Shown here: piece by piece, positions 36,887-47,598 of the stretch
How positions within the stretch are numbered: position 1 is the stretch's first letter
How the letters are laid out: each line of letters begins with the position of its first letter
NCBI GenBank assembly: GCA_026874595.1
Contig: CM049307.1
Span: 61,470,370 to 61,534,369 of the forward strand
Direction: 5' to 3'
Origin: Sipunculus nudus
Taxonomy: Eukaryota; Annelida; Sipuncula; Golfingiida; Sipunculidae
DNA: 64,000 bases
Position numbers and translations under genes: made by a program
The notes under the pieces: generated by a model
Database searches by the model: none
The model's input: only the letters and a program-made list of their open reading frames with translations
Told to the model about the DNA's origin: nothing

Positions 36887-36955
36887 ACAACCAATTTGAT
36901 TCAGATGACCATATTGGTTAAAATCAACCAAGAAAATTGGTTAAGAAGGAACCAA
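36887..36955. repeat. Continuation of the left subterminal repeats after the DIRS insertion
   Basis: AACCAATTTG, ATTGGTTAAAATCAACCAAG and ATTGGTTAAG units follow directly on the DIRS right end. The retrotransposon therefore landed inside the subterminal repeat block. Confidence 0.7.
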
Positions 36956-37872
36956 CTGAATACCCTAGCAAAATATGAAATGGTTACAAAATGCAGTTGA
37001 ATTCAGCCACAATTGCCTGAAAACAACTAACATAAAAAAAATTTGCATAAAATTGTGATGCAGTGTGCTCAAATATCATGGTGAAAAAAAATTAAATATA
37101 CCTTTGTACCAAGTAATGTCAAGGAATATTCCTCAGCCAGTCAAATGAACAAAATAAAACACAATTTGCACTTTGCATGATACTGCTGTTCCTCTGATTG
37201 TAGAAATGTAATGAAATTGGAAATATCACTGTGTGGCAGTACAGTTGCTCTGATAACCAGCTTGCATTCATACATCAATCTTTTGTCTGAAATGGTAGAC
37301 ACAAAACAAGAGCATTATATTTATAAAAATAATTGTTTAATAAGTCCAGTAAAATAACAATGTAACATATAATTAAATCATGCATGCAGTACACAACTTG
37401 TAACTGCACAACTGGCGACACAAGCCTTCATTTAAAAACATATATATACAAGTAAGATATTCTAGAGTCCAATGCTAAAAATTGAATTTCAGGAAATTGA
37501 ATTCACAATTACTGATAATTTAAAAATGGACAGATAGACAGGTAGACAAACAGAGTTAATCACTTTATCTCCCTTTCTGCTGAAGCTGGAAAATGATTAA
37601 CATATGTTTGAAGTACATTGGAAGTGCAGTGTCATGGATACCTGACTTATAAAATGATGAAACAAGAGTCTACAGTCAATACTGTTCCCTGATGACTGTC
37701 TTCATTCCATATGCCTGCATGCATCATGGTGTCTGAGAAACACAGCAACACTGAACTCAGTCACTGTTGATCTTCATCAAACATTCAGAAACTGAATTTC
37801 TAGATCTGAAAATACATAAAATTTCACATTAATAATAAAAGATGAAAATATGTGTTGGTGTTAATACTGTTC

Positions 37873-37876
<4 letters not shown>

Positions 37877-37928
<52 letters not shown>
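37877..37928. repeat. (AT)n microsatellite
   Basis: About 26 AT units followed by (CA)5. Confidence 0.9.
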
Positions 37929-37932
<4 letters not shown>

Positions 37933-38694
37933 CACACACACAATTTTAATCCAACCCCTTATAACTGCTTGTGATATAGGCATACTTCATGCACAAGGAA
38001 GTACAAGAGGGCGAGACCTAAACAGTGACAAAACATGCAATTACATGTTAACAGTTTGTCATGATGATGATAGACTACCTATCATCAATGGATATTAAAT
38101 TAGTCTGAACGAGGTAGGCCTACAAGGATAAATGTACTCATTATTGATTAAATATGTACTGTAACAGAATTCGATCTGTGCATATCTTGCAATTGTACAA
38201 TAATACAAGAAGAAATACAACAGAATATGGGTCATCATAACATGATTTCAGGTGATGGAGATTTGCCCAATTTCCAAAATTTCAAAGTTAGAAAGTTCCA
38301 CACATTTGTTTTGCTTATCTGAATTTCAATGCTAAAACCATGTACTTTCTTAGAGTTCACAGAACATTAGTCATAGTGTCCATACTTCAGGATTCAAAGG
38401 AGACCTCCCTAGATATTGAGTATGAATGGCCTAATGGTTAAATATATGCCCTGTCAGTCTTTCAGGCTGCTCAAAATTATGTTTTCGGCCCGTATCTCAC
38501 AGAATAAAGTTCACAATGTCCTACAGTTTTTGACAAATTGCTATCGAATTTTCATATTATAATAGTTTTAATCTTTGCATTTTGTACATACAAAATGTCA
38601 ACAGTGCTGACAGGAAAGCAAATGTGCAATGGTCAAGGTTGGACAAAATTTAAAGTTCTGATTTTACCTTTATGACAATAACTTAAAAAGATTA

Positions 38695-38850
38695 TAAAAA
38701 TCTGTTATATGCTAGAAAAAAATATATAAATCTGTTATATGCTTGAACAAAATTTAAAAAAAAAATCTGTTATATGCTTGAAAATTTTTTTTATAAAAAA
38801 ATCTGTTATATGTTTGAAAATTTTTTTATAAAAAAATCTGTTATACGCTC
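38695..38850 (+). repeat. Short tandem repeat, AATCTGTTATATGCTTGAAA-type units
   Basis: AATCTGTTATATGC(T)-G/A-AA units recur at about 38699, 38732, 38765, 38802 and 38835 with A/T-run spacers of variable length, giving a ~33-37 bp period. Confidence 0.65.
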
Positions 38851-39017
38851 TTATACGCTATAACGACTCTTATCTTCAACATCTATCATGTAAAGTAAGT
38901 CAATATCTTTCCTGATGTTTTCACAAGATACATTTTATTTGGGTAAATAACTGCTACAAATTGTACAATTTTGACCCAATCTTTGACACTAAAGTGCAAC
39001 AATTGGCTTTTACTGAA

Positions 39018-39226
39018 AAATGGAGGTTTCTCCTTAAATTAATATTCAGATTTGTTAGAAAATAAGGACATCTACCTGGATGTCAAATTTTGGATTCACT
39101 GGTCCAGTGGTTTTGAAACGTGGCATGTAAACGGAGATCGAGCTGGACAACCAGACCGATAATGGACAAATGACCATAGCTATATCTGACATAACGTATA
39201 TACAGGTAGTCATCTGAGCTAAAAAT
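39018..39226 (+). repeat. Dispersed repeat copy 1 ending GAGCTAAAAA
   Basis: Shares with 43146-43369 the order GGAGGTTT-TCCTTAA, GGACATCTA, CAAATTTT-GATTCA, GGT-AT-ATTT-AAACGTG, GACAATGGACAA, ATAGCT, ATAACGTATA, and an end in CTGAGCTAAAAA. It looks like the 3' part of a retroposon family. I associate this wording with molluscan intergenic repeats. Confidence 0.55.
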
Positions 39227-39333
39227 GGTGCTACATAAATATTCCCTTTAACACAATATTGATTATTCTCAATTGAATGATAGCTCTTATTTCTAGAATT
39301 GTAAGAAATCTAAAAGCCTAAATCAGTATATAC

Positions 39334-39447
39334 CTTCTGAATATCAATAAATGCTGCCTTTGCTTCTGCTATGGTGGGCTTGGCATTTCTTCCTCTGCGC
39401 TGGAATCAGTTTTGGCAGTAAACGAAGCATCATAGCACTAATGGCAC
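39334..39447 (-). pseudogene. Exon-like fragment 5 of an unidentified minus-strand gene
   Basis: On the minus strand, TTTCTTTCAG precedes and GTATATAC follows a 114-bp segment. It reads CYDASFTAKTDSSAEEEMPS, then after a stop or one-base lesion continues as IAEAKAAFIDIQK. The acidic/Ser-rich then helical composition and the flanking splice consensus suggest a once-coding exon. No family recognised. Confidence 0.35.
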
Positions 39448-40833
39448 CTGAAAGAAACCAGGAATATAACAGAATGTCAACTTGTAGGACAATAACAGAT
39501 TTACTGTTTACTCGACCAATAAACAAATTTCATGGAATGTCCACAGGCATTATGAAAATCATGATCCTGCTGATCATGCAGTGGTCAAGATTTTGAAGCA
39601 AGCTGGTTTGATAACCTTCCTTGTAGATATATATACCATAACACATGAGTGGTCATATGGAGTGATTGATAAAGGGACTATTTAAAAGTTAAATGTGTCC
39701 ATTAGTCATTTTTCTCCATGAAATGCATTTAAAACTGTTTAAAATGTTAATGATGAGTCAGAAACAGGTTTAAAAGAGACCATTACATCAGCTTTATTAT
39801 ACATATATAAAGATGTAAGAGGGCAGATTTATAAAAAGTCACATACATGTCACTCTCAAAATCTATCTGGAACCTCTGTATAAACAACAAGGGATCCATC
39901 AGTCACAGTGCTCAGCTGAAGTTGACCTTGAGGTAAATATCTGAAAATGGAGGTAATGTCTGATAAGAAGAGGTAATATAGACCATGGCTGGATGATATG
40001 ATTGGTTTGTATTGATGAGTAAGAAATTGTTGCAAATAATATTTTGTGACCTGACCATGTGTTTTCTAATGTTAAAATTAAAGCATGTGAGCAGTTTGTG
40101 AACATAAGATGTATATTATTACCATAATCATTGGTTGGCTTTTTGATAAATTGATGACAGTACAGTAGTTTACACATTTGTTCGAGTGGGTCTATTTTTT
40201 ATTAATATTTTTTATATTATTAAATATATTTATTTTTTATTTTATAAAATGTATACAGTTGAAATATAACTTATGTTCCCAGTCCACAGGTGTAAGGACT
40301 TGGTGGTGGTGTGGGGGTGGTATGACCGGAGTAACAACAACTCTGTATTATCAAAGTGTATATACATAGGATTTTCACTTAATTCAACAAAGCTTACAGA
40401 ATAAAAAAGTTCATTCACAATTACTTATATTTTAAAAAAGGACAGACAGACTAGTAGACAAACAAAGCTGATAATATATGTTTCAATTATTTCTTAATTT
40501 TTTTATTATATCTTTTTTTTTTTAAAGTTTAACATCTGAAATATTACACAATTGAGTATATAAGTTGTTTTCAAATTTCAGACTTTAATAGCTTAAATCC
40601 ATACACATACAGCATATGAAAGTTATTTCAACAGTGCTTATAGGAAAAATATCATAATAAATATATATTTAATGATAAGAGAGATGATGGACAGACAGAG
40701 CTGATCACTTTATGTTCCATTCTCCTGAAGCAAGAATTTGTTTCAATTAGATCTTAATTTTTTCTAATCCAATTGTTTTTTAAATGAAATAAATTTTACA
40801 CACTTGCACAGGTGCAAAGGAATCAATGGTAGC

Positions 40834-40861
40834 GGGGGGGGGGGGGGGGGGGGGGGGGGGG
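40834..40861 (+). repeat. 28-base poly(G) tract
   Basis: An uninterrupted G run directly before the 980-bp tandem duplication. Confidence 0.9.
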
Positions 40862-40864
40862 ATT

Positions 40865-42820
40865 AACAACACTTCTGCATATACATACAGGGCAAACAAA
40901 GCCTGATCTCCAATTCTGCTGAGGCAGGAAAATAATGAACAAATGTTTGTATTCGATCCTCATTTTTTTTATCACATCAATTTTTTTTAATTTTAAGTAT
41001 ATATTTCTATACATTTCCAATATAACATATATATCTGAATATAAAAGTTAATTCATAATTCTAAATTGCATCATCATATATCTCAATCTTGTCAGATAAT
41101 CCCACATCATGCATACAAATGCATATTTATTTTTTTACCACACAAATATATCTTTTAAATTTGCAAAACAATAAAAATCTAAAAATAATACTTGAATCAG
41201 ATTTCACAATTTTTAATTGTGCCTTTATTTATCTGTAATTTGCTTCATATTTTATAAATTTATGCATACTGATGGGTTTAATTTTAATATTTTAAAATCA
41301 TTTAAAAGGAAATTGATTTCTATAAAAAGGCTACATTAACCCAAATGGTTTCTTCTGGATTACTCAATGAATTACTCATTCAAGGAAAGTTTTGTGTATT
41401 GGAGTGGAGACAGCATTACAGTTGAGGAAATACAGGGCAAACAATAACAATTACTGCATAACACTTGGTGGGTAGGGTTGGGGGGGGGGGGTGGAGGGTG
41501 GAGTTTATATGAGAATAACTGTACACCTGTCACAGCAAGGGATCTCCCCCAGTGACCTGTAACAAATGAGGAACCCTGGCATAGCTAACTTAACTTAAGT
41601 GACCAGGAGTGGGCTGCCTGCATCTGGACAAAGCATGTGACTATAATAAGAGGCTGAACAAAAAAAATTCAATTATTAGCCTAATTTTTTAGCTTTTATT
41701 TTCTAATTTCAGGTTTAAACAAATAGTACTTTATTAATACTTAAGTTTACATGCTGTGAAAATTTAATCAACAGTACTCACAGGAAAAAAAAAAACGTGC
41801 CATGGTCAAAATTGAAGGTACTGATTCTATTTTTATGCTAAAAAAACAACACTTCTGCATATACATACAGGGCAAACAAAGCCTGATCTCCAATTCTGCT
41901 GAGGCAGGAAAATAGTGAACAAATGTTTGTATTAGATCCTCATTTTTTTTATCACATCAATTTTTTTTAATTTTAAGTATATATTTCTATACATTTCCAA
42001 TATAACATATATATCTGAATATAAAAGTTAATTCATAATTCTAAATTGCATCATCATATATCTCAATCTTGTCAGATAACCCCACATCATGCATACAAAT
42101 GCATATTTATTTTTTTACCACACAAATATATCTTTTAAATTTGCAAAACAATAAAAATCTAAAAATAATACTTGAATCAGATTTCACAATTTTTAATTGT
42201 GCCTTTATTTATCTGTAATTTGCTTCATATTTTATAAATTTATGCATACTGATGGGTTTAATTTTAATATTTTAAAATCATTTAAAAGGAAATTGATTTC
42301 TATAAAAAGGCTACATTAACCCAAATGGTTTCTTCTGGATTACTCAATGAATTACTCATTCAAGGAAAGTTTTGTATATTGGAGTGGAGACAGCATTACA
42401 GTTGAGGAAATACAGGGCAAACAATAACAATTACTGCATAACACTTGGTGGGTAGGGTTGGGGGTGGGGGGTGGAGGGTGGAGTTTATATGAGAATAACT
42501 GTACACCTGTCACAGCAAGGGATCTCCCCCAGTGACCTGTAACAAATGAGGAACCCTGGCATAGCTAACTTAACTTTAGTGACCAGGAGTGGGCTGCCTG
42601 CATCTGGACAAAGCATGTGACTATTATAAGAGGCTGAACAAAAAAAATTCAATTATTAGCCTAATTTTTTAGCTTTTATTTTCTAATTTCAGGTTTAAAC
42701 AAATAGTACTTTATTAATACTTAAGTTTACATGCTGTGAAAATTTAATCAACAGTACTCACAGGAAAAAAAAAAACGTGCCATGGTCAAAATTGAAGGTA
42801 CTGATTCTATTTTTATGCTA
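40865..42820 (+). repeat. Tandem duplication of ~980 bp (two copies)
   Basis: Copy 1 (40865-41844) and copy 2 (41845-42820) both begin AACAACACTTCTGCATATAC and end CTGATTCTATTTTTATGCTA. They differ by only a few bases, for example CGATCC/AGATCC, a G run shortened by a T, and TATAATAA/TATTATAA. The low divergence implies a recent duplication inside the element. Neither copy has a convincing reading frame. Confidence 0.93.
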
Positions 42821-43145
42821 ATAATTTTAAAAAATTTAATAATTCAGATCTAATCTTGGGTATACAATTTAATCTTAATTTAAACAAAGTTATATACTTG
42901 AACGAAAGGTCTCTACCTTCCAAAATTTTCATGTCAGGTGAGTAAATTTCCTGAATTTGTAATTTACAAAGTCCATTATATTCGGGCCCACAACTTGAAG
43001 AAATTACACTAAAAGACTTAATTTCCAGCATGTATATGGAAAATATATAGGAGAATACCAGTACTTCTGGTAAATATTAAGAAAGAAAAACAGACAGACC
43101 AGTGGTTTTGATATTAGGCAGTCCTGAAGTGTGAAAGTAGGTTTT

Positions 43146-43369
43146 TAATGGAAACCGGAGGTTTTTCCTTAATTTCTCGAAGGAATGAAGTCGCAGTGAC
43201 CAAGTTTCCGGTTTGGTAGGAGATTTTGGGGACATCTAACAGTATGCCAAATTTTGAATTCATAGGTCTAATGATTTCAAAACGTGCCAATCTAACAGAC
43301 GGACAGACGACAGACAATGGACAATGACTATAGCTCAGATAACGTATAGTCAGCTGAGCTAAAAAAAAT
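43146..43369 (+). repeat. Dispersed repeat copy 2 ending GAGCTAAAAAAA
   Basis: Homologous to 39018-39226 in the same orientation but diverged, with GACGGACAGACGACAGACAA before the CTGAGCTAAAAA end. A 130-codon frame on the other strand over this repeat is not a gene. Confidence 0.55.
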
Positions 43370-43615
43370 TTAGGCAGCTTCTGTAGTCTAACAGGTAGAA
43401 CACATGATTTATACCTGGGAGGTGGACAGTTAAAATCATAGCCTAGAAGTAGTGTGCTTGTCTTGGACAGGCCATGAAAGCCATTATTGTTACAGAAGAT
43501 GGACAAGATACTGAAACTTGTACCACCGTACTCAACTGGTTAGCAGACAGATTAAAATCATGTACAATATTTCAAAAAGAACTATACAGCTACTTACAAG
43601 GTGGTCCAAGATTAC

Positions 43616-43780
43616 CTGCTGATGGCTCAGATGAATTCAAACCAGCTAACATCTTCATGCTGTCTGGGTATTTCACTGCCACCTGGTTCTTATCCTTCAG
43701 GATGGCTGCCATGTCATCTCATTTAGCCAACTCCATCATGCCTCCTCATCCAGATATATTCCAAAGAAGTCTCCCTCTAC
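43616..43780 (-). pseudogene. Exon-like fragment 4 of an unidentified minus-strand gene
   Basis: Bounded on the minus strand by ATTCATAG (acceptor) and GCAG|GTAATC (donor). It encodes VEGDFFGIYLDEEA, then after a frameshift MELAK, an in-frame TGA, DDMAAILKDKNQVAVKYPDS and MKMLAGLNSSEPSA. The strongly protein-like composition with two lesions points to a decayed exon. The plus-strand frame over the same region (43474-43836) is likely its shadow. Confidence 0.42.
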
Positions 43781-44149
43781 CTATGAATGTCAAGTTAGCC
43801 AAATCAAGAATCAGTTTGCTTGGAATAGTTTACTGATAGATCAGGTATTATATAAAACCTTGAATTCACCTACACAAAGTAAAATAATGAAATCATTTAC
43901 ATGATGAAAAAGATTGGGTGCCTCTGGCTTTTCATATTATTATTGTAGGAGACTTGTTATTCTCAGGTTGAAGAATCTGTACATTGTAAACAGGATCATG
44001 CATGCAACACTTCACTAGTAACTTGTTTACCTTTAGCCTAAAGATCCATTGGGATTATAGTATCATCTGAAAGAGTATTTTCACTGGTAGGACTGGTGAT
44101 TGTAATATAGATTCTTTTAATAGAAAATCAGGAAGTAATTACCCATATA

Positions 44150-44240
44150 CAGGGGCGGATCCAGGATTTAGAAAATGTGTCATACAGACCCTTATGTGTG
44201 TGTCTGTGACTCCCCCCCCCCCCCCCCTCCCCCAGTCCTG
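44150..44240 (+). mobile_element. Possible hAT-type terminus remnant
   Basis: CAGGGGCGGATCCAGGATTT matches the well-known CAGGGGCGGATCCAGG terminus of hAT-derived small elements. It is followed by a C-rich run (44212-44227). I do not find a matching inverted end, so this is probably a truncated copy. Confidence 0.45.
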
Positions 44241-44305
44241 GAACTTAAAGATAAATTGACGCCACTGGCTGTCAGGATTAGCAAACCTTAGATATCTCAT
44301 TTACT

Positions 44306-44454
44306 TTATATCCAAACATGGGCCTTCTCCTCCACAAATCCAGGGTAACCTCGACACCCTGTCTCTGCCATGTACTCATGCATCCTCTCTTTCAGTTTCT
44401 GATATTAATGCTGGAGCCACTTGGTCTCGAGCTTGATGGAGGCAGTGTCTGGAT
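44306..44454 (-). pseudogene. Exon-like fragment 3 of an unidentified minus-strand gene
   Basis: The minus strand shows TTTATGTTACAG|ATCC, then a frame reading DPDTASIKLETKWLQH, one in-frame stop (TAA), YQKLKERMHEYMAETGC, RGYPGFVEEKAHVW. It is Lys/Glu-rich and helix-like with the acceptor in place. It looks like real coding sequence with a single stop mutation. No family recognised. Confidence 0.45.
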
Positions 44455-44833
44455 CTGTAACATAAAATTACCGGTACTCAGAAATACTATATATACCGTA
44501 TGAATCTGTATTAAGCAGGCCCCAGGCAGAGCTGATTCATTGGGATTCAATTTGCATTTTTTTTTGCAGGAAAACAAGTCAGAATAACTACTTATTAAAA
44601 CTACTTCTACTAAAATAATAGTTTCCACTTTACCAGTGAAATGTTCTGTTTTAATACTTACTACCAAGAGTTATTCTATTTTTCAAGAAATGGAACATTT
44701 TTTCTTTAAAGGGGAAAACAATTTTGTACTGTTTAATAGAAGAAGGGGAACCTTTTATTTTTTATCACATTGTGCACACATGGAAAACAACTTGGCTTCA
44801 TGTCATATTGCACCAACTTGTAATTTAAGTGAT

Positions 44834-44841
44834 TATATATA

Positions 44842-44878
<37 letters not shown>
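44834..44878. repeat. (AT)n microsatellite
   Basis: TATATAATTATAT followed by a perfect AT run. A second short run lies at 44894-44909. Confidence 0.85.
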
Positions 44879-44880
<2 letters not shown>

Positions 44881-45383
44881 CACATGCACACACATATATA
44901 TATATATATCAAATACACATACCGGTATATTTTTAATACCGTTGTAAGTTTCCTTATTTGAATTGCCCTACCTATGTTTGATAATTTATGAAAAAAAACA
45001 TGACGGTGCATGCATGTCCAGCACTTCAGCCCCTGCTCAGTTATGCGTGACATGCTCTTTCAGACCAAACATGTACGCTCGCACTTGGTATTCTCTGCAC
45101 CAAAGGTGTGTTGGCCCATGTAACTATTTAACTAGTCTTATGCCACTGCAATGATGTTCAAGTTTCACTGATAAAGAATGAAAGGAATAAATTGTATGGC
45201 ACTGAGAAGCTGACAAGTTGGTATTCTCACTGCAATTGGATTAAATCCTGTTGGGTCTCCAATAAAATATAGGCAAAACCTGCCTCCTCTTACCTTGATC
45301 ATGTTCTAGGTAAATAAATCAATATTCCTGTAAGTCGTTTGAGTCAGGTTTACATTTGCACTGAAAAAGACATGATTTGGGTT

Positions 45384-45515
45384 TTATCTGACACATGACT
45401 TCTTGGCCTTGACCCTTTTATTCCAAGCGGCCAGGGTCTTCCTGCACACAGAACACAGAGTGACCCGAAAGAAATGAACATGCTGTGTAAAATGATGAAA
45501 CTTAAATTGGACCAC
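45384..45515 (-). pseudogene. Exon-like fragment 2 of an unidentified minus-strand gene
   Basis: The minus strand reads FTQHVHFFRVTLCSVCRKT, LAAWNKRVKAKK, SCVR and then stop. The H-x-H...C-x2-C pattern with a basic tail could be a degenerate zinc-binding exon. A second frame is also open here, so the reading is less certain than in fragments 1, 3 and 4. Confidence 0.3.
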
Positions 45516-45979
45516 ACCAACAATTAATAAGAAAGCCTGTGAAAAGACACTATATATGACAATATAAACATATATAAACACACATATCAATATTATATAT
45601 ACACTATAATATATATATGTAAGTATATATATATATATATATACTTATTTAGTATATACTTATAAAGCATATATATATATAAATATATATTCTTTAAAAT
45701 ATCTTTTGAAGATGTTACTGTTTTAATGTTATTTTATAAAGGAATATATTTGTTTTATATTCCTGTGATGTCACACAAACATGTTTTTAATATTTCATTT
45801 TATTTGTACTTAATTTCTATTCATATTAAACATTTAAATATTTATTGGAAGGGGCATATGACATATTAAAGGCATTGGAACTGAAGCCCCCCCCCCCACA
45901 CACACACAGACACACCCCACACATAAATTGAAAGTTGGGGTGGAGGCAATTTAATGGAATAGTTTTGCCCATATGCCTG

Positions 45980-46018
<39 letters not shown>

Positions 46019-46690
46019 TATATAAATATATATATACATAAATATATATATATATATATATGTCTTAAATTTTAATTGTGTAAAATTACCTGAAATCTCT
46101 ATATTTTTTCTTAAACATTTTGTATGGGCCAACTTGGCCCAAGGTTAGTGTCCTTCTGTAAAGATTTCCTATAGGATTTTTGTCACCAATATATATTATA
46201 TTTATAATATATATATATATATATATATATTTTATATATATATTTTAAAGAAATGATGTTCCCACGGGCCACGCCTATGTTTCTTCTAACATCTGTCAAA
46301 CAAATAAATTTAGTCTGCGCATGCGCACTATTTGACAGTATGCATGGTTTCCCTTCGTATCGTGCTCCCTGTGGCAGAACAGTCAGCCATTAATTTTTAT
46401 TTACACCAAAACACTGCTTCATATTCATAAGAAAAATTAAGAAGGGTACAAAAAATTAAAAGAACATTTTCTCTTTGGAATAAGAACATTTTTAGAATCG
46501 GATGACATAGAATATGCAAGATGTTATTGGATTCTAATGAAGTGATCTAATGTTTTTTACATCATCAATCGATCATGACGGCAATGAATTTAGCGTGTCG
46601 GTTTAAACTAAATGCACTGGTTAAAGTCAGTTCTAAAAATACTTTACAGCCAAATTAAATACCAAAGCCAGTGAAATCTAACCAGAAAAA
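45516..46690. other. AT-rich low-complexity interior, no gene seen
   Basis: Contains AT microsatellites at about 45611-45642, 45979-46061 and 46189-46245, and a C8 plus (CA)n block near 45888-45910. No reading frame stands out. Confidence 0.6.
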
Positions 46691-46700
46691 TAAGCCTTAC

Positions 46701-46794
46701 CCTTTATATGACCTGTGAAAAACACCCAGGTCCCTTGCTCCTGCTTCAACTTCAACTTTTCAAGTATCTTCTTCACAAATTTGTCAATGTTGAA
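46701..46794 (-). pseudogene. Exon-like fragment 1 of an unidentified minus-strand gene
   Basis: The minus strand shows CTTCTAG|TTCAACATTG, an intact 94-bp frame FNIDKFVKKILEKLKLKQEQ, GTWVFFTGHIK, then the strong donor G|GTAAGGC. It lies ~800 bp inside the right terminus of the CACTA-like element, where a gene reading inward would begin. An alternative donor, ACAG|GTCATA, lies within it. No family recognised. Confidence 0.45.
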
Positions 46795-47484
46795 CTAGAA
46801 GACGCTACAAAACACGTGGACAAACACGCAGCTCCTATGCAGCGTCCAATAAGGAAAGGCAATCGCGCACGTGCCCCCGTGTCAGAAACAAATCTAAGGG
46901 CGTGTTTTGGCGCTCTGACCAAAGTTTGGTTGTACGTTTGGTTACGACCAAATGCGTTTTGGCGCTCCGGTTCAGGGCTTTGGTTGAACCAGTGGTCGGA
47001 CCAAGCTGAACCGAGAATGACTGTGGTTCTGCAGAGACAGAGGATGGTATATAAAGCCCTAATACAAAATCAAAGTACCGGGGCTTATACATCTCTACAC
47101 GTGGCCCCGGAACAAGCATAAGTATTATTAGGTATTGAGTGCAAACGGGTCGAAACCCAGTCGCTTCAGGATCATTTTGCCCTGAAAAACACGAAACCAC
47201 AACAAGCTGAATACAGACATTCGGATAAACCATCTCATTGTGGATCTAAAAAATCTGTTTACCATTTTTATCTTAAAAACACCCGCCTGTTTTTAAGAAA
47301 GGCGGCAAATATTGACTCTTGATTTCGTCATTTCAGAGACGCCATTTTTGTTCTTGACCAAACGCGTTTTAGTGCAATCCAGCAACCAGCTTCTGTTCAC
47401 AACCAACCTAACAACTCGCCAAAACGCACCCTAAATGTTACTTTGTATCAGATTATTAGTTTGCGGGCAACCAATTGGCCGCGG
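46795..47484. other. Right-end region of the CACTA-like element before the subterminal repeats
   Basis: It contains repeated ACCAAAxGCGTTT/TTTGGTTG-type motifs (GACCAAAGTTTGG, GTTACGACCAAATGCG, GACCAAACGCGTTTTAG). A 137-codon plus-strand frame (46708-47121) overlaps exon-like fragment 1 on the other strand, resembles nothing I know, and is not called. Confidence 0.35.
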
Positions 47485-47577
47485 TCGGTGTTAACCAATA
47501 TTCTGGGCTCTACTCAAACAATATTTGGTTGATTTTAACCAATATCTGCTTCAACCAATTAAATTGGTAGCTGTTTC
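47485..47577. repeat. Right subterminal repeats of the CACTA-like element
   Basis: Several GGTTGATTTTAACCAA, TTCAACCAATTAAATTGG and TTAACCAATATT units lie within 100 bp of the right end, fewer and more diverged than on the left. Confidence 0.7.
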
Positions 47578-47598
47578 AACCAATCCGTTTTTAGAGTG
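47578..47598 (-). repeat. Right terminal inverted repeat, CACTA-like element
   Basis: Ends TTTTTAGAGTG, then TT and the satellite resumes at CGGTCCTCTCCGG. Confidence 0.9.

Larger units (their letters stand above)
36956..39017. other. AT-rich interior of the CACTA-like element, no gene seen
   Basis: No credible reading frame. It contains an (AT)n run at 37877-37928. It also has short repeats around 38695-38850 in which AAAATCTGTTATATG recurs four to five times with GCTTGAAAA spacers. Near 37805 the minus strand has TATTTTCAG followed by a short stop-rich stretch that might be the last exon or 3' end of the decayed gene described elsewhere. Confidence 0.5.
31181..47598. mobile_element. CACTA/EnSpm-like DNA transposon, 16.4 kb, containing a nested DIRS element
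   Basis: The left end is CACTCTAAAAATGGATCGGTT (31181-31201). The right end is its inverted copy with two mismatches (47578-47598). The flanking satellite shows a TT duplication at 31179-31180 and 47599-47600. Both subterminal regions carry clustered short direct and inverted repeats (TTGGTTGA/TCAACCAA). CACTR-type ends followed by an A run, 2-3 bp duplications and subterminal repeat arrays are hallmarks of animal CACTA/EnSpm elements. The fifth base is C here instead of A or G. Without the DIRS the element is ~10.9 kb. I found no transposase, so it is probably non-autonomous or decayed. The superfamily call rests on the termini. Confidence 0.72.

Noticed and set aside
42813-43031. 72-codon minus-strand frame with protein-like composition
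   Set aside because: It lacks clear splice signals and falls in AT-rich sequence beside the duplicated block. I could not separate it from chance.
43114-43506. 130-codon minus-strand frame
   Set aside because: It lies over the dispersed GAGCTAAAAA repeat, whose second copy (39018-39226) lacks the frame.
46708-47121. 137-codon plus-strand frame near the right end of the CACTA-like element
   Set aside because: No domain, begins outside any promoter-like context, and overlaps a better exon-like segment on the other strand.
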